64,000 bases of DNA from Basidiobolus meristosporus CBS 931.73 (GCA_002104905.1 MCFE01000273.1:41927-105926); one strand, 5' to 3'; positions 11,718 to 23,533 are shown, numbered from the stretch's first letter. The notes: generated from the letters alone by a model not told the origin. Translations and numbers: made by a program.

Positions 11718-12080
11718 AATATTGAACTATTTGGTATCATTCAGCAGCTAAAATTTTACTTAACAATTCTAGACTAGTCTTAGTCACTGTAGGACTCATT
11801 TACTGCCTTAACTTTGCCACTTTCTCCAGATATATGATCTTATGATTATTCCCCTATAGTCAGGATCAAATTAGCACTATTACCAAACATTATGTACTAA
11901 CCCTGAAACTGTTACACAATGCTCCTGAATATTGAGAAACCCTCCCCACTTAGTGTTGCAGCTGTATTACTTCTACAAAGGTATAAATACTGAGCTTCTT
12001 TATGAGTAAACAACAGCTTAACTATTATCACTATTTCTTGATAAGTTCTGTATATCCAAATCACTTCTTATATTGCAACA
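11712..12080 (+). repeat. 3' LTR of Copia-1 (family A)
   Basis: 369 bp, TGTTGAAATATT to ATTGCAACA, preceded by a GA-rich polypurine tract and followed by the target duplication GATAC. Confidence 0.93.
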
Positions 12081-13084
12081 GATACTTCTATATTGGCACC
12101 TTGCTGTCTTTTTCACCTTGTGCAAGCTGAGTCAGGTGAGTTTGTGACACCTTTAGGCTCACCTTGGCCTTCTGAGTATGGCATGCAGAGTGAGCTCTCA
12201 CTAAGAAGGTTCACTGATGGATTTTAAGCCTATCTCCCCTAACAACAATACTATGTAGAAGCCCAGCCAAATCCCAATATGAAATGAGACAACACCCATT
12301 GAAACAAATGCCAAGGATACCTTATGGAGCCAAGTGAGCCAAGTAATCCATCTCCCGGTGAATGATGTAATGTTGTAGCTAGAGAAGTGGTGTGTTTCCA
12401 CAAATACCAGTAATGGGGGCTTTGTGGATTTATTACTACTTCTTGCCAAAATCATACCATGATACAACTTACCATTTACATGGTACAAGTGGACTACTGA
12501 AATGCGGCTGGCAGCATATGATCTAGAGACTGTCCTGATTCCAGCATGTGTTAACAGTTACATGGCATTCATAGCCAAAAATGCTACCATTGCAATGTGT
12601 TCAAATTGTCAGGAATCCACCACCATTGAGGGATAACATTGTTCACACTCCAGATATATTCTGGTAATACCCCATCTGAGGAAGCTAATGCAGTCCAACA
12701 AATATTGCAAAGCTTTACAGTACCACACCCAGTATCAATCAAGCGCAAATGTACCCAATACATTAGATGGCAAACATTGCTAACAGCTAAGAAGCAAGGG
12801 ATACTTTGAAGGTATGTGTGACCATGCCTTTGCCTTAGCACTTGATGGAGTCTCATCAGACAAGCACTCTACCAGTAAATCTTGCTGGCCACTGATTCTC
12901 ATCTATCTGGATCTGCCACCCATCTTATGGTATCAGATCAATAATCCAATGGTAGTATCACTTGTATCTGGGCTAAATCATAATCCAACCTAGATAGCTA
13001 CCTATATCCATTGCTGGATGAATTTTGTATGCTTTCCAGCGGGATAAGAGTTAATGGCCATCATATAAAGGTGCATATTATTAT
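12081..13084 (+). pseudogene. Middle part of the TNP2/Plavaka-like transposase (decayed)
   Basis: From 12081 the plus-strand frame continues the zinc-finger frame of 2541-2710 for about 50 codons, to a TAA near 12226. After that no long frame remains. The stretch up to the solo LTR at 13085 joins in sequence to the recognisable transposase at 13616. I see no conserved motif within it, so it is assigned only by its position between two matching parts. Confidence 0.4.
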
Positions 13085-13610
13085 TGCAATGATCACATGA
13101 TATCCCTGGTCTCCAATTATCTAGCCATATCAAGTTGGTGAAGAAATCCCAGTTCTGTCTAGAAATTTCTACTACATTCTAGCAGCTTCTTGAAAGCTCC
13201 AAGTCAATGTTACACAATGGAACATTCTATGGACGCTTCCCATTTGAGCTTATGTATTCCTAAGCCATTTATGGTACTACATGTCACATGACCTAGACAC
13301 ATGATCTGCTTATCCCTGACATATCTCCATGTGATATTCCAGTCTGTTCTTTAGTATATTCTATCTTGGCACACTTACTGTGCCTCACCCCAGTACCCCA
13401 TCAGTATTAGCCAATATCTCTTGTCATTCATATTGCCAAAAAGCATATATAGTCCTATCACCCCTTATGTATTCCTCAGTCTGATAAACACGGTCTTGAA
13501 TAAACAGCCTTGCCTTGGAAACATGCCTTGCCTTGTTGATCCACACCTGAGTCCTTTCCTGGTCCTGCCCTGCCTAGCCCTACTCTCCTGCCTTGTGTCT
13601 ATTCCTAACA
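13085..13610 (+). repeat. Solo LTR, family B, with target duplication ATTAT
   Basis: 526 bp, TGCAATGATC to TTCCTAACA, flanked by ATTAT at 13080-13084 and 13611-13615. It has the same TATA-like AGCATATATAG and GAATAAACAG signals as the copy at 1821-2349. Confidence 0.9.
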
Positions 13611-15100
13611 ATTATCTGCATTGGAGATACCCCACCCATTAGCAAGATAGCAGGTTTTTCCGGGCACAATGGATGGTATTGCTGTCAAATGTGTGAGATC
13701 CAGGGGATTTACTCCATAACTCACACACATTATTATTTCCCAAATGCCAGCACTAAGAACATCATCCTTCCACAGTGAAAACATACAGAAGTAAGCATGA
13801 AATTGTAGCAAAGTTGGCAAGCTATAAGCCATTGGCCAGAATATGGAATCAATCAGAAACTGGAGATATTTAGGATAGAGGGTATCAATTGGAGCTAAAG
13901 TTTTCCACTGGGAGCCATGCATTTGCTTTTCAACAAAACCCCTATACTGATGGACAAGTTGTACATGTGGTATCTCAAGCTAAATGAGCCCTTTGAGATA
14001 CTGGCAAAATATGAAAGAATTGGCAAGATATTACTGAGTATCTGCTACCCTAAGTACTTCTCACTAGATCCAATCAATATTCATATGCATATGCCACCAT
14101 ATAAATGGAAAGACTGGATGAACTTGATTTATTTTTATTTAAGTGGCATTCTGAAGCAATTCCTACCAAGAGTACATTGGGGGCATTGGGAGTCATATTT
14201 GGACATTGTAGGAACATTATCCAGAACTGGATCACCAATGCCAACTTGATGCATCTACAGCTGTTGTGTTATGAGTTTGTGATGGGATTTGAGTGGCTAT
14301 ACTACAAACATAAAGCTGAATACCTAGATCTCTGCCGCTACTGTATCCATTCACTACTCCATCTTCCATGGTGTTTGGAGAATATTGGGCCTTGCTTTGC
14401 CTTTTGGGGGTTTTCTATGCAGCAGATGTGTGGGGAGATAGGAAGACAAGTCAAGTTGCAGGTACAACCATATCCCAGTCTCATCAAGTATATTACCTTC
14501 AAGTCTGTCATGGATGTGATGAGTTGGCACATGGAGGACAGCCAGGATGAGTTGGGAAATACTGAGGACAAATGTGCACATGGAGACACCTATGCCTATG
14601 GCAGTAAGAAGCTAAGCAGCCCCAATGTGTGGGTAATCAGTTAAATAATGCAAAGCTGGGTTGGGTGCAACAAGCAACTAATCTTTATTAGGAAAGCTCT
14701 ACCAAGGTATGCTGGATTTCTCTTAGTCACAAGCCAACTTCTACACCATTCAATATGGAACTCACACAAACAAGAGCCAGAGGGCACCTATAAGGGGGAC
14801 TAGAATCCAGCAGGGAGAAGGAATATATTGGCTAAGTACCAAGAAGTTCTTTGCAAATATTGAGGAGGTATTCATGGTAGAAGTGGCGGCAACCAAGTAT
14901 ATGTTTGCAAGATGTGTATGTTACAAGCAGTACAAGGTATATGGCAACTTTGCAAGTATCACACTAAAAAGCTATAAAGTTGATGTAATAAAAGTATGTC
15001 AACTGCAGAAGGTGTGCACATTTGTAGAGGTTAGTAAGCAGGAGGCCATAGTTTTTTCTCATTCAAACTATATGTGGAATACCCAAGGTAGTAGTGGGTA
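13611..15100 (+). pseudogene. TNP2/Plavaka-like transposase, C-terminal part (broken)
   Basis: Plus-strand frames in sequence give GDTPPISKIAGFSGHNGWYC followed by CQMCEIQGIY. This resembles the conserved region of TNP2/Plavaka (CACTA-type) transposases in which a treaty of GDTP, an aspartate or histidine and a Cys-x2-Cys pair recur. Further frames at 13917-14249 and 14105-14644 (MDKLYMWYLK, WLYYKHKAEYLD, SLLHLPWCLENIGP) continue the protein with frameshifts. Beyond 14650 no clear frame is seen. The element was a DNA transposon cut-and-paste enzyme; it is dead here. The family call is from motif recall and would need a profile search. Confidence 0.6.
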
Positions 15101-15443
15101 AGCAAATAAAGAGGGGTGATTCTACAGTGGAATATATGATTTGCACAAAGGGAGGTAGAAAAAGGAAATACCATTTGGTAAATTGGTATGGTAGTATTTT
15201 ACAGAACCAGCTGTAGGCTGCCATACTTTAGATATGATGCCATCAGAGTTTTGCTGTGAGGCCATTGAAATACCATCAAGTTTCTTGCAATATAAGGCAA
15301 TTGGATGTTCTGGCTGGTTAGCTCCATTTAATATAGTTGTAGAGAGCAATAAGACCTCAACAATACCATGCAAATATTGTCACAGCACCAATAAAATATT
15401 GTCAAGTTTTATCCCTTTATTTGGTGGTTAAATTGGCAAAACA
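15101..15443. other. No gene recognised
   Basis: I see no convincing frame or repeat here. It separates the decayed plus-strand transposase from the minus-strand transposon-associated gene. Confidence 0.5.
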
Positions 15444-17244
15444 TTATTGTGATCCCATCATAAGATTGTTAAGAGGGTCACTAATTCCAAGCTGCTGGTA
15501 TTTCAACAGTCTTTCAACAGGATTCTGATGGCTGATCCGGATTGGATTCACCTGTGGGACCAAATTATTTTTTGTAGGGTATGTTGTAGCCTTGTCTGTC
15601 AGTGGGATCTCCACTCTGTCAGCAATGGAAGATATGGAGGTTGTGGTAGACAAATTGTCCTTTTCTGCAAACTCATCTACCATGCGTGAGTGTAGCTTAA
15701 CTGGCTATGCTTTCAGCTCTTGTGAAAACTGCTGTTTTCTTGTAGGTAATCCTTCTTGGCTTTGCAGGGATTCAGTTGTTCCAGGCTTGCAATATTAATT
15801 AGCAAGAACTGCAGTTTTTTTTGCATGCTTCCCTGTCTCAGGCTTAGGTAGACATTTTTCCCTTGATTTTTTCATTTATTGCTGCCAGGTCTTTCACTGC
15901 TACTTTGTCTGAGTGCTTCATGTAATGAACTACATTTTCCTGTTGATAAATTCTGCTCTAATGTATTTGATTTGGCCTGCTTGTCCCTTACTTGCACTCT
16001 ACTGACAAATTGATGGTTCTTTACCGCTTGTTTTGAGCTTTCAGCTGTAGTTGTGACAGGCTCCTGAGAAAGCTACTGGTTTTTATCACTGCCAGGTCCT
16101 TCACTACTACTTTGACTGAGTGCTTCTTGAGTGGTACTCTGCTGTTTCCTTGATGAATGTTGTGCTGGTGCATCTGTGTCTGCCTGTTTGTTTCTTATTG
16201 GCACTCTTCCAGCTACCTGACATCTTTTTGATGCTTGTGTGGGGCTTTTGCACCAGCTTGTAACAAGCTCTTGAGGAAGTTACTGATTTTTAGCCATGGC
16301 ACCCTTGTCCTTCTGCCTTTGACAGTTTCTGCTATTCTCATGATACTATCCTAGCATACCAATGCTGGCCCATAACTCATTTGCTTGCTTGAGTCCAGGA
16401 TAATGCTCATGGATCAAGTCAAGCACATTCTGCTTGGCCTTGAGTTGCTGATGGTCCCATGGTATGCCAGCCCTGAGGTGATGGTGTGCTAGACTTCTGA
16501 TGGCCTTTTGAATATTGGCCCACTCTTCATTTTCGAACTCAATGGCTTCACTGATCTTCAATGTCTTTTGATTTTTCAGCTTTGGTATAAGCGCCACATT
16601 GTCACCCTCCCATACGGTGATAGGTCTTTTGGTGGGCTTTATCTTTGGGCACTGTTGTTGTGCTTGAATGACTGTACAGTGTAATTCTGCTGTTACATTG
16701 GAAATGGCTCAATTCTTGGCAGTAACATTCAGCTACTTGAGTTCCTTCTTTGCAGCACAGATATTGCTTTCTCTACCTGGGATATTGATTCCTCTACACA
16801 TAGTATCTGCTCATCCAGTTTCTGGACTATTTACTGACTTCTCTGGGCCATTGCATCTATCCTATCAGCCACTGCACCTAATTGCCTCTTTGATGCTTTG
16901 GCTTGAGCTGACAACATACTTGCTAATATGGATGGTTATGATGTCATGACAGCCACTTGCTAGTCTTCAACATAAGGTACTGCATTTTCTACACCCTCAT
17001 CTGCCAGAGCATAACAGTCAGCTTGCAGCTCTGCAGAGGATCTCAATTGCCTACTTGACTGAGAGCCTGAGCAGTCTACATTAATCCCTTCAGTGGGCAC
17101 ACTGCCAACATGGCCTTTTTTGGATGTTGCCCTGCTTGTTGCACTGAATGTGCAAGCAAGCTGTTGTCCATCCATTCTTCTACTGCTGTAAGTTGTGAGG
17201 CTTTGTTGAGAACCAGATGGCTTTGCTTTATTTTTTGGCAGCAT
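15444..17244 (-). pseudogene. Transposon-associated gene of unknown function, copy 2 (broken)
   Basis: Minus-strand pieces at 17244-16960, 16597-16346 and 15683-15444 form one decayed gene, homologous at its 5' half to copy 1. It starts MLPKNKAKPSGSQQS and has serine/threonine-rich, low-complexity stretches. One conserved-looking block reads EEWANIQKAIRSLAHHHLRA. The region near 15885-16306 is a tandem duplication. It lies 240 bp downstream of a HARBI1-like transposase on the same strand. Harbinger elements usually carry a second DNA-binding protein, so this could be that partner, but I see no Myb/SANT signature. Confidence 0.45.
15885..16306. repeat. Tandem duplication, two units of about 211 bp
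   Basis: CTGCCAGGTCTTTCACTGCT at 15885 recurs as CTGCCAGGTCCTTCACTACT at about 16096, and the CTCTTGAGGAAGTTACTG-type segment at 16046 recurs at 16258. Both offsets are about 211 bp. Copy 1 of the gene retains only one unit before its break. Confidence 0.65.
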
Positions 17245-17485
17245 ATTTATGGAAGTGAGTCAAACCAAAGGAGAAATAGTGTCACATATACATGTGAATA
17301 TGGTGCCACAACTTTATTTATAATGCTTACTATTGCAGGTAATCATTGAATCTTACATTCATGATGGTGCAATGTCTCAAATACAAGACTGTCTTAAATT
17401 CAATGCAAGTATTGACCAAAAGGTGATGTAGTAGCTTTAGACTTGTTCCATTGGATAGTGCCACATAGTGCTTTCCTTGCTTTAT

Positions 17486-18370
17486 TTACTCTTCATAATG
17501 CTCCAGACACATTTCTCTCAGTGGATGTCTTCTTGTATGAACATACTGTGCATTAATAAGTATCTTAACTATTTTACCTATTCTGCTGTTTTCTCCTATA
17601 TATGACTTTCCTCTGTATTTACCTGCCAATATGCTGAATCTCTTCAGATATCCAAATGTGTGCTCTACCCTCACTCTGAAATGATTAAATATCTCATTGT
17701 AGAGCTTCTGCTTCCTGCTAAGCACACCATTCCTTGGCTTCCTATAAGCGGTAATACATCCTGATCTCTGACAATCCTCTCCTATATAGGCTAAGTCTGC
17801 CATACATTTCTCCCCTCTACTGAATTCAGGATGATTCTCTACCCAGAGTGCTTTGTCATGCCTACTTCCAGCAAATGGCCCACTAAACCAGATGAAGTTA
17901 CCCTCAATGTCAGACAGTGCTTGAAACTTCACACAGTGTGCCTTGTACTTGCCAGAATAAAAGTGCCTCTGCCCTCTAGAAGGTCTGTTAATCCTCACTG
18001 GGAAGGTATCCAAAATACTCCTGATATGGAACCTGTTGCTGAACACTCTGGGATATGGAAGTCTATTGGAGCTTCTGAACCTAGTATTCCAAGCTTGCTC
18101 TAAGTCATTCATACCCTCTGCAAGGTGGTTCTCCATTGCTGTCAGCTGGGAATGAAAGCTTCTAGGACTTTTGTTGCCATGGATGGTGGGATGAAACCTT
18201 GTAGGGCAATAGTTCTTGTAATAGCAGAAAAGCTTAACAAGGGATCTCCTTGAGTAGATTGGGGTTGATGGTCCACAGTACTTGGAATAGATCTCCTCTA
18301 GTGTGTCAAAAGGAAATCCAGTGGTAGTGATGGGATTGATGAGAAAAGACCATTCAAATGAGTAAGTCAT
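17486..18370 (-). CDS. HARBI1-like DDE transposase (PIF/Harbinger type)
   Basis: A 294-residue open frame with no stop. The C-terminal two thirds match the DDE_Tnp_4 fold: a first aspartate in LDTFPVRINRP, the HYYSGKYK-like strand (HFYSGKYKAHCVKFQALSD), the second aspartate in GPFAGSRHDKALW, ADLAYIGEDC, and the glutamate in RVRVEHTFGYLKRF. The enzyme would cut and rejoin element ends in the nucleus. At 294 residues it is shorter than typical Harbinger transposases (about 350-450), so an upstream exon or a truncated N-terminus is possible. I did not find its terminal inverted repeats. Among the transposon genes here it is the only one that is open along its whole length. Confidence 0.8.
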   Translation of the reverse strand: MTYSFEWSFLINPITTTGFPFDTLEEIYSKYCGPSTPIYSRRSLVKLFCYYKNYCPTRFHPTIHGNKSPRSFHSQLTAMENHLAEGMNDLEQAWNTRFRSSNRLPYPRVFSNRFHIRSILDTFPVRINRPSRGQRHFYSGKYKAHCVKFQALSDIEGNFIWFSGPFAGSRHDKALWVENHPEFSRGEKCMADLAYIGEDCQRSGCITAYRKPRNGVLSRKQKLYNEIFNHFRVRVEHTFGYLKRFSILAGKYRGKSYIGENSRIGKIVKILINAQYVHTRRHPLREMCLEHYEE

Positions 18371-18729
18371 ATTAATATTGATGGATGATTGTATGGAGGT
18401 GGTTTGAATTGATTCGGCGCAATCTGCGTTATTTATCTGATTTTTAATACATTATGGTTAAATCTCCATCAATTGCCATGTATCCCAGCATTATGTTGCA
18501 AAAATCATCCGCAAACAATGGCTTGCTACTTTTATTGATGCTTTAATCATAGGTCTATAATCAAATAGGAAATCTGCAATTAATGTGATCTGATCCATGT
18601 CAACACAATCCAAGATGCATCATGCATACTATATGGAAAATTCAACAATCACATTAGTTTTCATATATATTTCATATAAGACCAGGTTGATGCCAATATA
18701 CTGCTGTATAAGTATTCAAATCCGTTGCT
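18371..18729. repeat. Spacer with a dispersed repeat segment
   Basis: No gene is seen. About 18640-18725 (ATATAAGACCAGGTTGATGC) resembles 23765-23850 (ATACAAGGCCAGGCTGATTT), so this is a low-copy dispersed repeat. Confidence 0.4.
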
Positions 18730-19992
18730 ATGGTCCCCCTACCAAGCCTCAACTCATCTTTAGTACAACCCAGACAAAACCCATCCCCCAGCTCACAAGC
18801 ACGGTCTGGACTGGAAAAGTCAATGTTGGATCCGTTTGAGTTCTTGCCAAATGATTTTAGTATGGCCCATGTGTCTATGATGAGCCTTCATACAGATATT
18901 TGGGCACTACTGATTGGTCTAGCAGAACTAGATACCTCAGAGAGTTGACAAAGATGGCAGAATTTGAGTAGAAAGCTGTGGCATGAGTTCTACATCAAGA
19001 TGCCAGCCAATGTATGTAAAAAGAAATATAACAAGACAAGTATTGAAATCAAGAATGAGCTGTGAGTGAGGGGATTTGACAAAGAAGCCATGTGGGAACA
19101 ATTTTGCGTGCAATTTGCACAGTACGGGCCAGACGTGTCCATTTGTGCCTCAACTTTGGGAACCAAAGAGATTTTGAATGAGTTTTTGCCTCATATGACT
19201 AATGTACTACATGATATATTAGTAGAGCTAAGTGGCTTCCAAGAGCAATATTCACAGGACTCATCCAGGCAACAGCTCCAAAGTATCAGACAGAGGTTAA
19301 GTGAATACCTTCAGGAATCAGATGGTGAGCTTCAGGAGGAAGAATACAGACCGCAAGCAACATTGTCCAGATCACACCAGCACGCCTTGCTGGATTCCCT
19401 ACCATCTCTTGCAACCACAGCGCGCCGGTGCACGTCAGTCCAGACCACACCAACACCCTTTACCAGAGCGCCCCGCATTGAGTCAACGCGCATCAAGTCA
19501 ACGTGCATTGGGTCAATGCATGCGCTTCAGAGCAAAACTACAAGAACTTGCCAAACTGCTCATTCAGACACATGTCCATTGGAGCGGACCAGGTTGTGTC
19601 AACATGCAGCATCACATTGAACTCAGCCAAGGGCCATCTCAATGCGTCAAGGCGCGCCTGCGCGTGCTGTTTTGCCTGACCATCAGCGAGTTACTTCTGG
19701 TGAACTGACTGATGATGACCCACATGAAGTGCCTCAACCACCGGAGCCCTTGGCAAGTAAAAGAACGCATCAGCGCGTGGCACTACAGGCCGGTTCAGTT
19801 GGTTCAGTTGGAGCAATTCAGTGCAGCCAAGCTGCAGCATTGCACTCATCAACTAGGAGGCAAAATACTGACTACGAATACACAAGTAGCCAAGATGATA
19901 GTCAGCCAGGAAGTAGTATAGGTGTGCAAAGTGAGTCACTACCAAATGCTTCAGTAGTAATCCCTGTGAGAAAAAAACCCAGGAGAAGATGA
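18730..19992 (+). pseudogene. Unrecognised plus-strand gene, divergent from the transposase
   Basis: Plus-strand frames at 18730-18948 and 19066-19620 can be joined through a stretch reading KLWHEFYIKMPANVCKKKY if one frameshift and one TGA (or an intron with donor GTGAGT near 19062) are allowed. The first part has PFEFLPNDFSMAHVSM, then a tryptophan-containing block; the 3' part is Ser/Thr/Arg-rich and low in complexity. I do not recognise the family. Its divergent arrangement with the HARBI1-like transposase suggests a transposon partner gene, which is an inference only. Confidence 0.35.
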
Positions 19993-20711
19993 TGCAATTG
20001 CTTTGAATTGCTCACATTTGTAATGATCCCAACAACCCTTTTTTTTTGCGATCCAAATTGAGCCATTGCAAATCAGTGATCATCAAATTTTTGATATAAG
20101 TAATATCAAGGTTGTCTCACATTTGAGACAGAACCCCTATAAATAAACACCCTGCATATATATACATCATCTGTAATACCAGTGCAGCTATTGGATCTGT
20201 TTCACACCTACACAATTGCTTGCGTGCTGCTATGACACCTTGTCCAATCATTCGGATCAGGGATTTACTTGCTCAATGGGCAAAATGGGATATTTGATGG
20301 CAAATCAGGTAGCTTTTTCAGTAGTCAATGAGCCAATTGGGGGCTGCCAGCTTCAGGATACTTTTGGACCAATTAACCACTGAGATACCGTCCAATTGGA
20401 GTGAGGGTAACCAAAATGGTAAGTATCAGTGTAGTTTATATTGTGATACACATTTATTTCCATTTACATTAAAGAAACATATCTAAATACCGGATTTTAC
20501 CTGCCATAATAGCGGTATCCAATTGCGCACGTGATGCAAACATTACAAGTTGGCACAATCATCCATGCCAACCTCATTGTGTCAGATTGTGCCATAGTGT
20601 TCAAGATTGTCCCGCATAGTGCAAAATTGTCCAAGAACAATCCTGCCTTCTGGTAGCTATAATATTGCGCCAGATTGCTCTTTACACTGCGCACCCTGGC
20701 ACGGTACAATA
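19993..20711. other. No gene recognised
   Basis: It contains a T-run at 20038-20047, a TATAAATAAACACCC segment near 20142, and many short ATTGTGCCA/ATTGCGC-like words at 20520-20700. No frame, tRNA or LTR is evident. Confidence 0.4.
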
Positions 20712-22844
20712 GAAAAAGTCTAATATCAATGTGATGTATTTAAACTTGGTTACAGGTGCAAAGGTCTCAGTACAGTCAAGTCCTTTTGTTTGACAGTATC
20801 TTATGGCCACAAGTCTTGCTTTGTATCTTTCAATTGAACCATCAGCCTTGTATTTTGTCTTCAAGACCCATCTGCATCCAATTGATTTTTGGTTGATTAG
20901 TAATTTGACTAAGTCACAAATTTGATTTTCCAGCAGGGCCTGATATTCATCAGTAATTGCAGATCTCCAAAACTTTGTCTGAAGGCTATTAAGGCCTCTT
21001 TGCAGTCTGGGGCTCATCAATATGGACTGAATAGGCAGAGTCTAAGTTTGTACCCCCATTGATATAGTAATTTGGGTTATTTCTTGTTCAATCAGATCTC
21101 CTGGCATTTGATACTAGAATGATCACATCTGGGATATTCCTGGCCACTGATTCTGGCTGAACCATGGTTGTAGAGTCCTCTGGCATGAAGAAACTCACAA
21201 TGTTTTGCTCTGATTCAATCCTGACAATTGGTGGACTTGAGATCAGATTTTTGTCATCATACAATGTCTTTTTTTGTGAAAATTTTGAATTTTCATCAAA
21301 CAACACATCCCTGGACTTGATTAGCTTCTTTGCTGTAGTATTGTAGAGTCTGTATGCTTTAATCTCATTGCAGTAGCCCAAAAATATGAATTTTACACTT
21401 TTTGGCTCAGATTTTGACTGATTTCTGGGCAGTTTCTTGGCATATGCTGTACACCCAAATATTCTTAGATGTTCTGCACTGGGTCTGTACCCATACCATG
21501 CTTCAAATGGAGTAGAAACACAAAGTATTCTGCTTTAACTCCTACTTTTAAGGTATACAGCATTGGCAAATGATTCTGCCCAAAAATCATAGGATAATTT
21601 TTGATCATGAATCATAGATCTTGGCATATCAATTAATGATCTATCAGCACATTCTGCTACTCTGTTTTGCTGTGTGGAGTGTGGTACAGTAGTCTCTTGC
21701 TTTATCCCATGAATTTTGCAGAAGTGGATGAAGAGTTTTGAGGTATGTTCTCCACCATTGTCAGAGTGTATTTTCTTGATTTTTTCACTGGTTTCTGCCT
21801 CCACCATAGCTTTAAGCTCCCTGAGCTTAGACAGAGCATCTTTCTTTCTCTCCATGAAGTAGACCCATGCATATTGTATGATCATCAATAAAGGTGATTA
21901 AATACTTCATCCTGCCTAACAATAAATTTTGTATAGGTCCACACAGATCTGGGTGAATAAGATCTAATTTTTTCTTGGTTTTGATTAGCCCAGAGCTCTT
22001 GAACGGTTGTCTGGCTTGTTTCCCATATATGCAGGCTTCACAGTGTTCCAAATTAGCTGAGAGATCAATTTTTACTCCAGAAATTAGCTGATCTTTTATC
22101 ATTTTGCGCAAACAATCAAAATTGATGTGCCCAAATTTCCTGTGCCAAAGCATTGGTATTTCTTCATTTAAGCTACTTATATTGGCTTCCAGATATGATG
22201 GAATATAAGTTGACTTGTATTGATTCTGATCTCTGATATTCAAAGCAATATGGGCACCATTTTGATCAGTGATGTTGCATCCAGAAATATCATAGCTGAA
22301 GCTGAGTCCTTCTGCTGTGGCCTTGCTTACAGAGAGTAGGTTCTTGGCTATTTCTGGTACATAGAGTACTTATTTAAAGGTCAGTGTATGGCTTCCTGCA
22401 CTGCTTCTAAGGCTTACTTGGATAGTTCCTTCTCCCACTGCATCAAGTGTTCTATTGTCACCCATGAAAACCTTCTTAATTGGAATTCCTTGATATTGGG
22501 TAAAAAGTTCTTTTTGGTGTGTAAAGTGCTGAGATGCTCCAGAGTCAATATACCATGTCTGAGAATCCTTGTTTGTGGTCATATTCAGAGCAGATATAAA
22601 TAGTCTAACTTCAGTTGTTGCAGCATTTCCATATTCAGGCTTCTTTCAGGCTTCTTCTCCTATATCTGTAGAAGAGCATTCCTCTCCCATTACAATATTG
22701 CAAAGGCCTCTTTCCTGTAGCAGCATCTTCATCTTCACCTTTCAGATTTGGTGTTTATATCCATATAACTTTGGAACAGTGGCAAAAATTCCAGTGATAG
22801 CTGTAGTGGCTATTGCAGAGAGTGACAGTTAGTGGCTCATAACC
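20712..22844 (-). pseudogene. Family C Copia fragment, 5' half (broken)
   Basis: Starting from its LTR at 22845, the minus strand holds a primer site with one mismatch, the gag N-terminus, then protease (WYIDSGASQHF, near 22555), integrase pieces (22243-21827, 21888-21535, with HSDNGGEHTS) and the beginning of reverse transcriptase (21020-20712). The rest of pol and the 3' LTR are absent. Most of gag is missing through a deletion near 22645. It is older than Copia-2, with more frameshifts and stops. Confidence 0.85.
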
Positions 22845-23178
22845 TGCTGTAGAAGTTGTGGGGATGTTGAAAATGCCTGAGGGAACAAGTAGACAATGTG
22901 ATTTCACTCAATGAATTACTGGGTATAAAAGTTGTATTTATGCTTGGCAAGACACACATGCAGTTATGTTTAGGAAGGCTTCAAGAACATGTGTGCAAAA
23001 CTTGGGCTGCTTGGACAACTTTGAGAATTCTTATGTTCTGAGTACCTGATGTTTTGGTGAAAATTTTCCAAGTGAATCCAAACAAGGAATTTGGTCAGTA
23101 TACTTTAGGATTTGTAGGTAATGACCTAAGCAACTAAATTGGGTGAGTATTTGGGTGGAATTATGTACCTTTACAGCA
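22845..23178 (-). repeat. Diverged 5' LTR of the 20.7-22.8 kb Copia fragment
   Basis: It runs TGCTGTAGAAG to TTTACAGCA on the plus strand and aligns along its length with family C LTRs, but with many substitutions (for example GGTATAAAAGTTGTATTTATG). It adjoins the primer site, which marks it as the 5' LTR. Confidence 0.8.
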
Positions 23179-23533
23179 CTTTGTTCTTTTGAAAAGAGTT
23201 TGGAGAATCTAAATGTGATTGGAATTGCTAGTAACACACATGGTTATCCCTCACTGATGAGTTAAATGAAAAAGTAGTATTTTTTCTCTTGCACACTGTT
23301 GGCTTGACAAACATGTAAAATATGATCAGGAAGGTCCCATGAAAAGGTATGCAAAGCCTGGGGCAGATTGAACACCATTGAGACTTTTGCATATCCTCTA
23401 TGTCTGTTATCTTGGTAAAAAATTCCACATAATTTCTAGCAGGGAGTTTAGGCAGAATTCCCCAGGATTTGTAGATTGTAAGCAAAGTAACTTGGTAAGT
23501 AAATATCTTGGTGCAACTGTAAAATTTACATCA
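23179..23533 (-). repeat. Old family C LTR relic
   Basis: It directly abuts the previous LTR. It follows the same order of family C segments (AAAAGTAGTATTTTTTCTC, GGAAGGTCCCATGAA, CCCAGGATTTGTAGATTG, AAATTTACATCA) with heavy divergence. No target duplication is visible. Confidence 0.6.

Larger units (their letters stand above)
2711..12080 (+). mobile_element. Copia-1, complete LTR retrotransposon (split by nested Copia-2)
   Basis: LTRs of 370 bp (2711-3080) and 369 bp (11712-12080) flank gag-pol in Copia order: gag, zinc knuckle, protease, integrase, reverse transcriptase, RNase H. The element is bordered by the 5-bp target duplication GATAC (2706-2710 and 12081-12085). Its primer site (3081-3095) and a GA-rich polypurine tract before 11712 are in place. 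Copia-2 interrupts it at 3695-8375. It is no longer autonomous: several stops and frameshifts break pol, and the catalytic YVDD of reverse transcriptase reads YVDN near 10726. It sits inside the reading frame of a DNA transposase. Confidence 0.95.
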
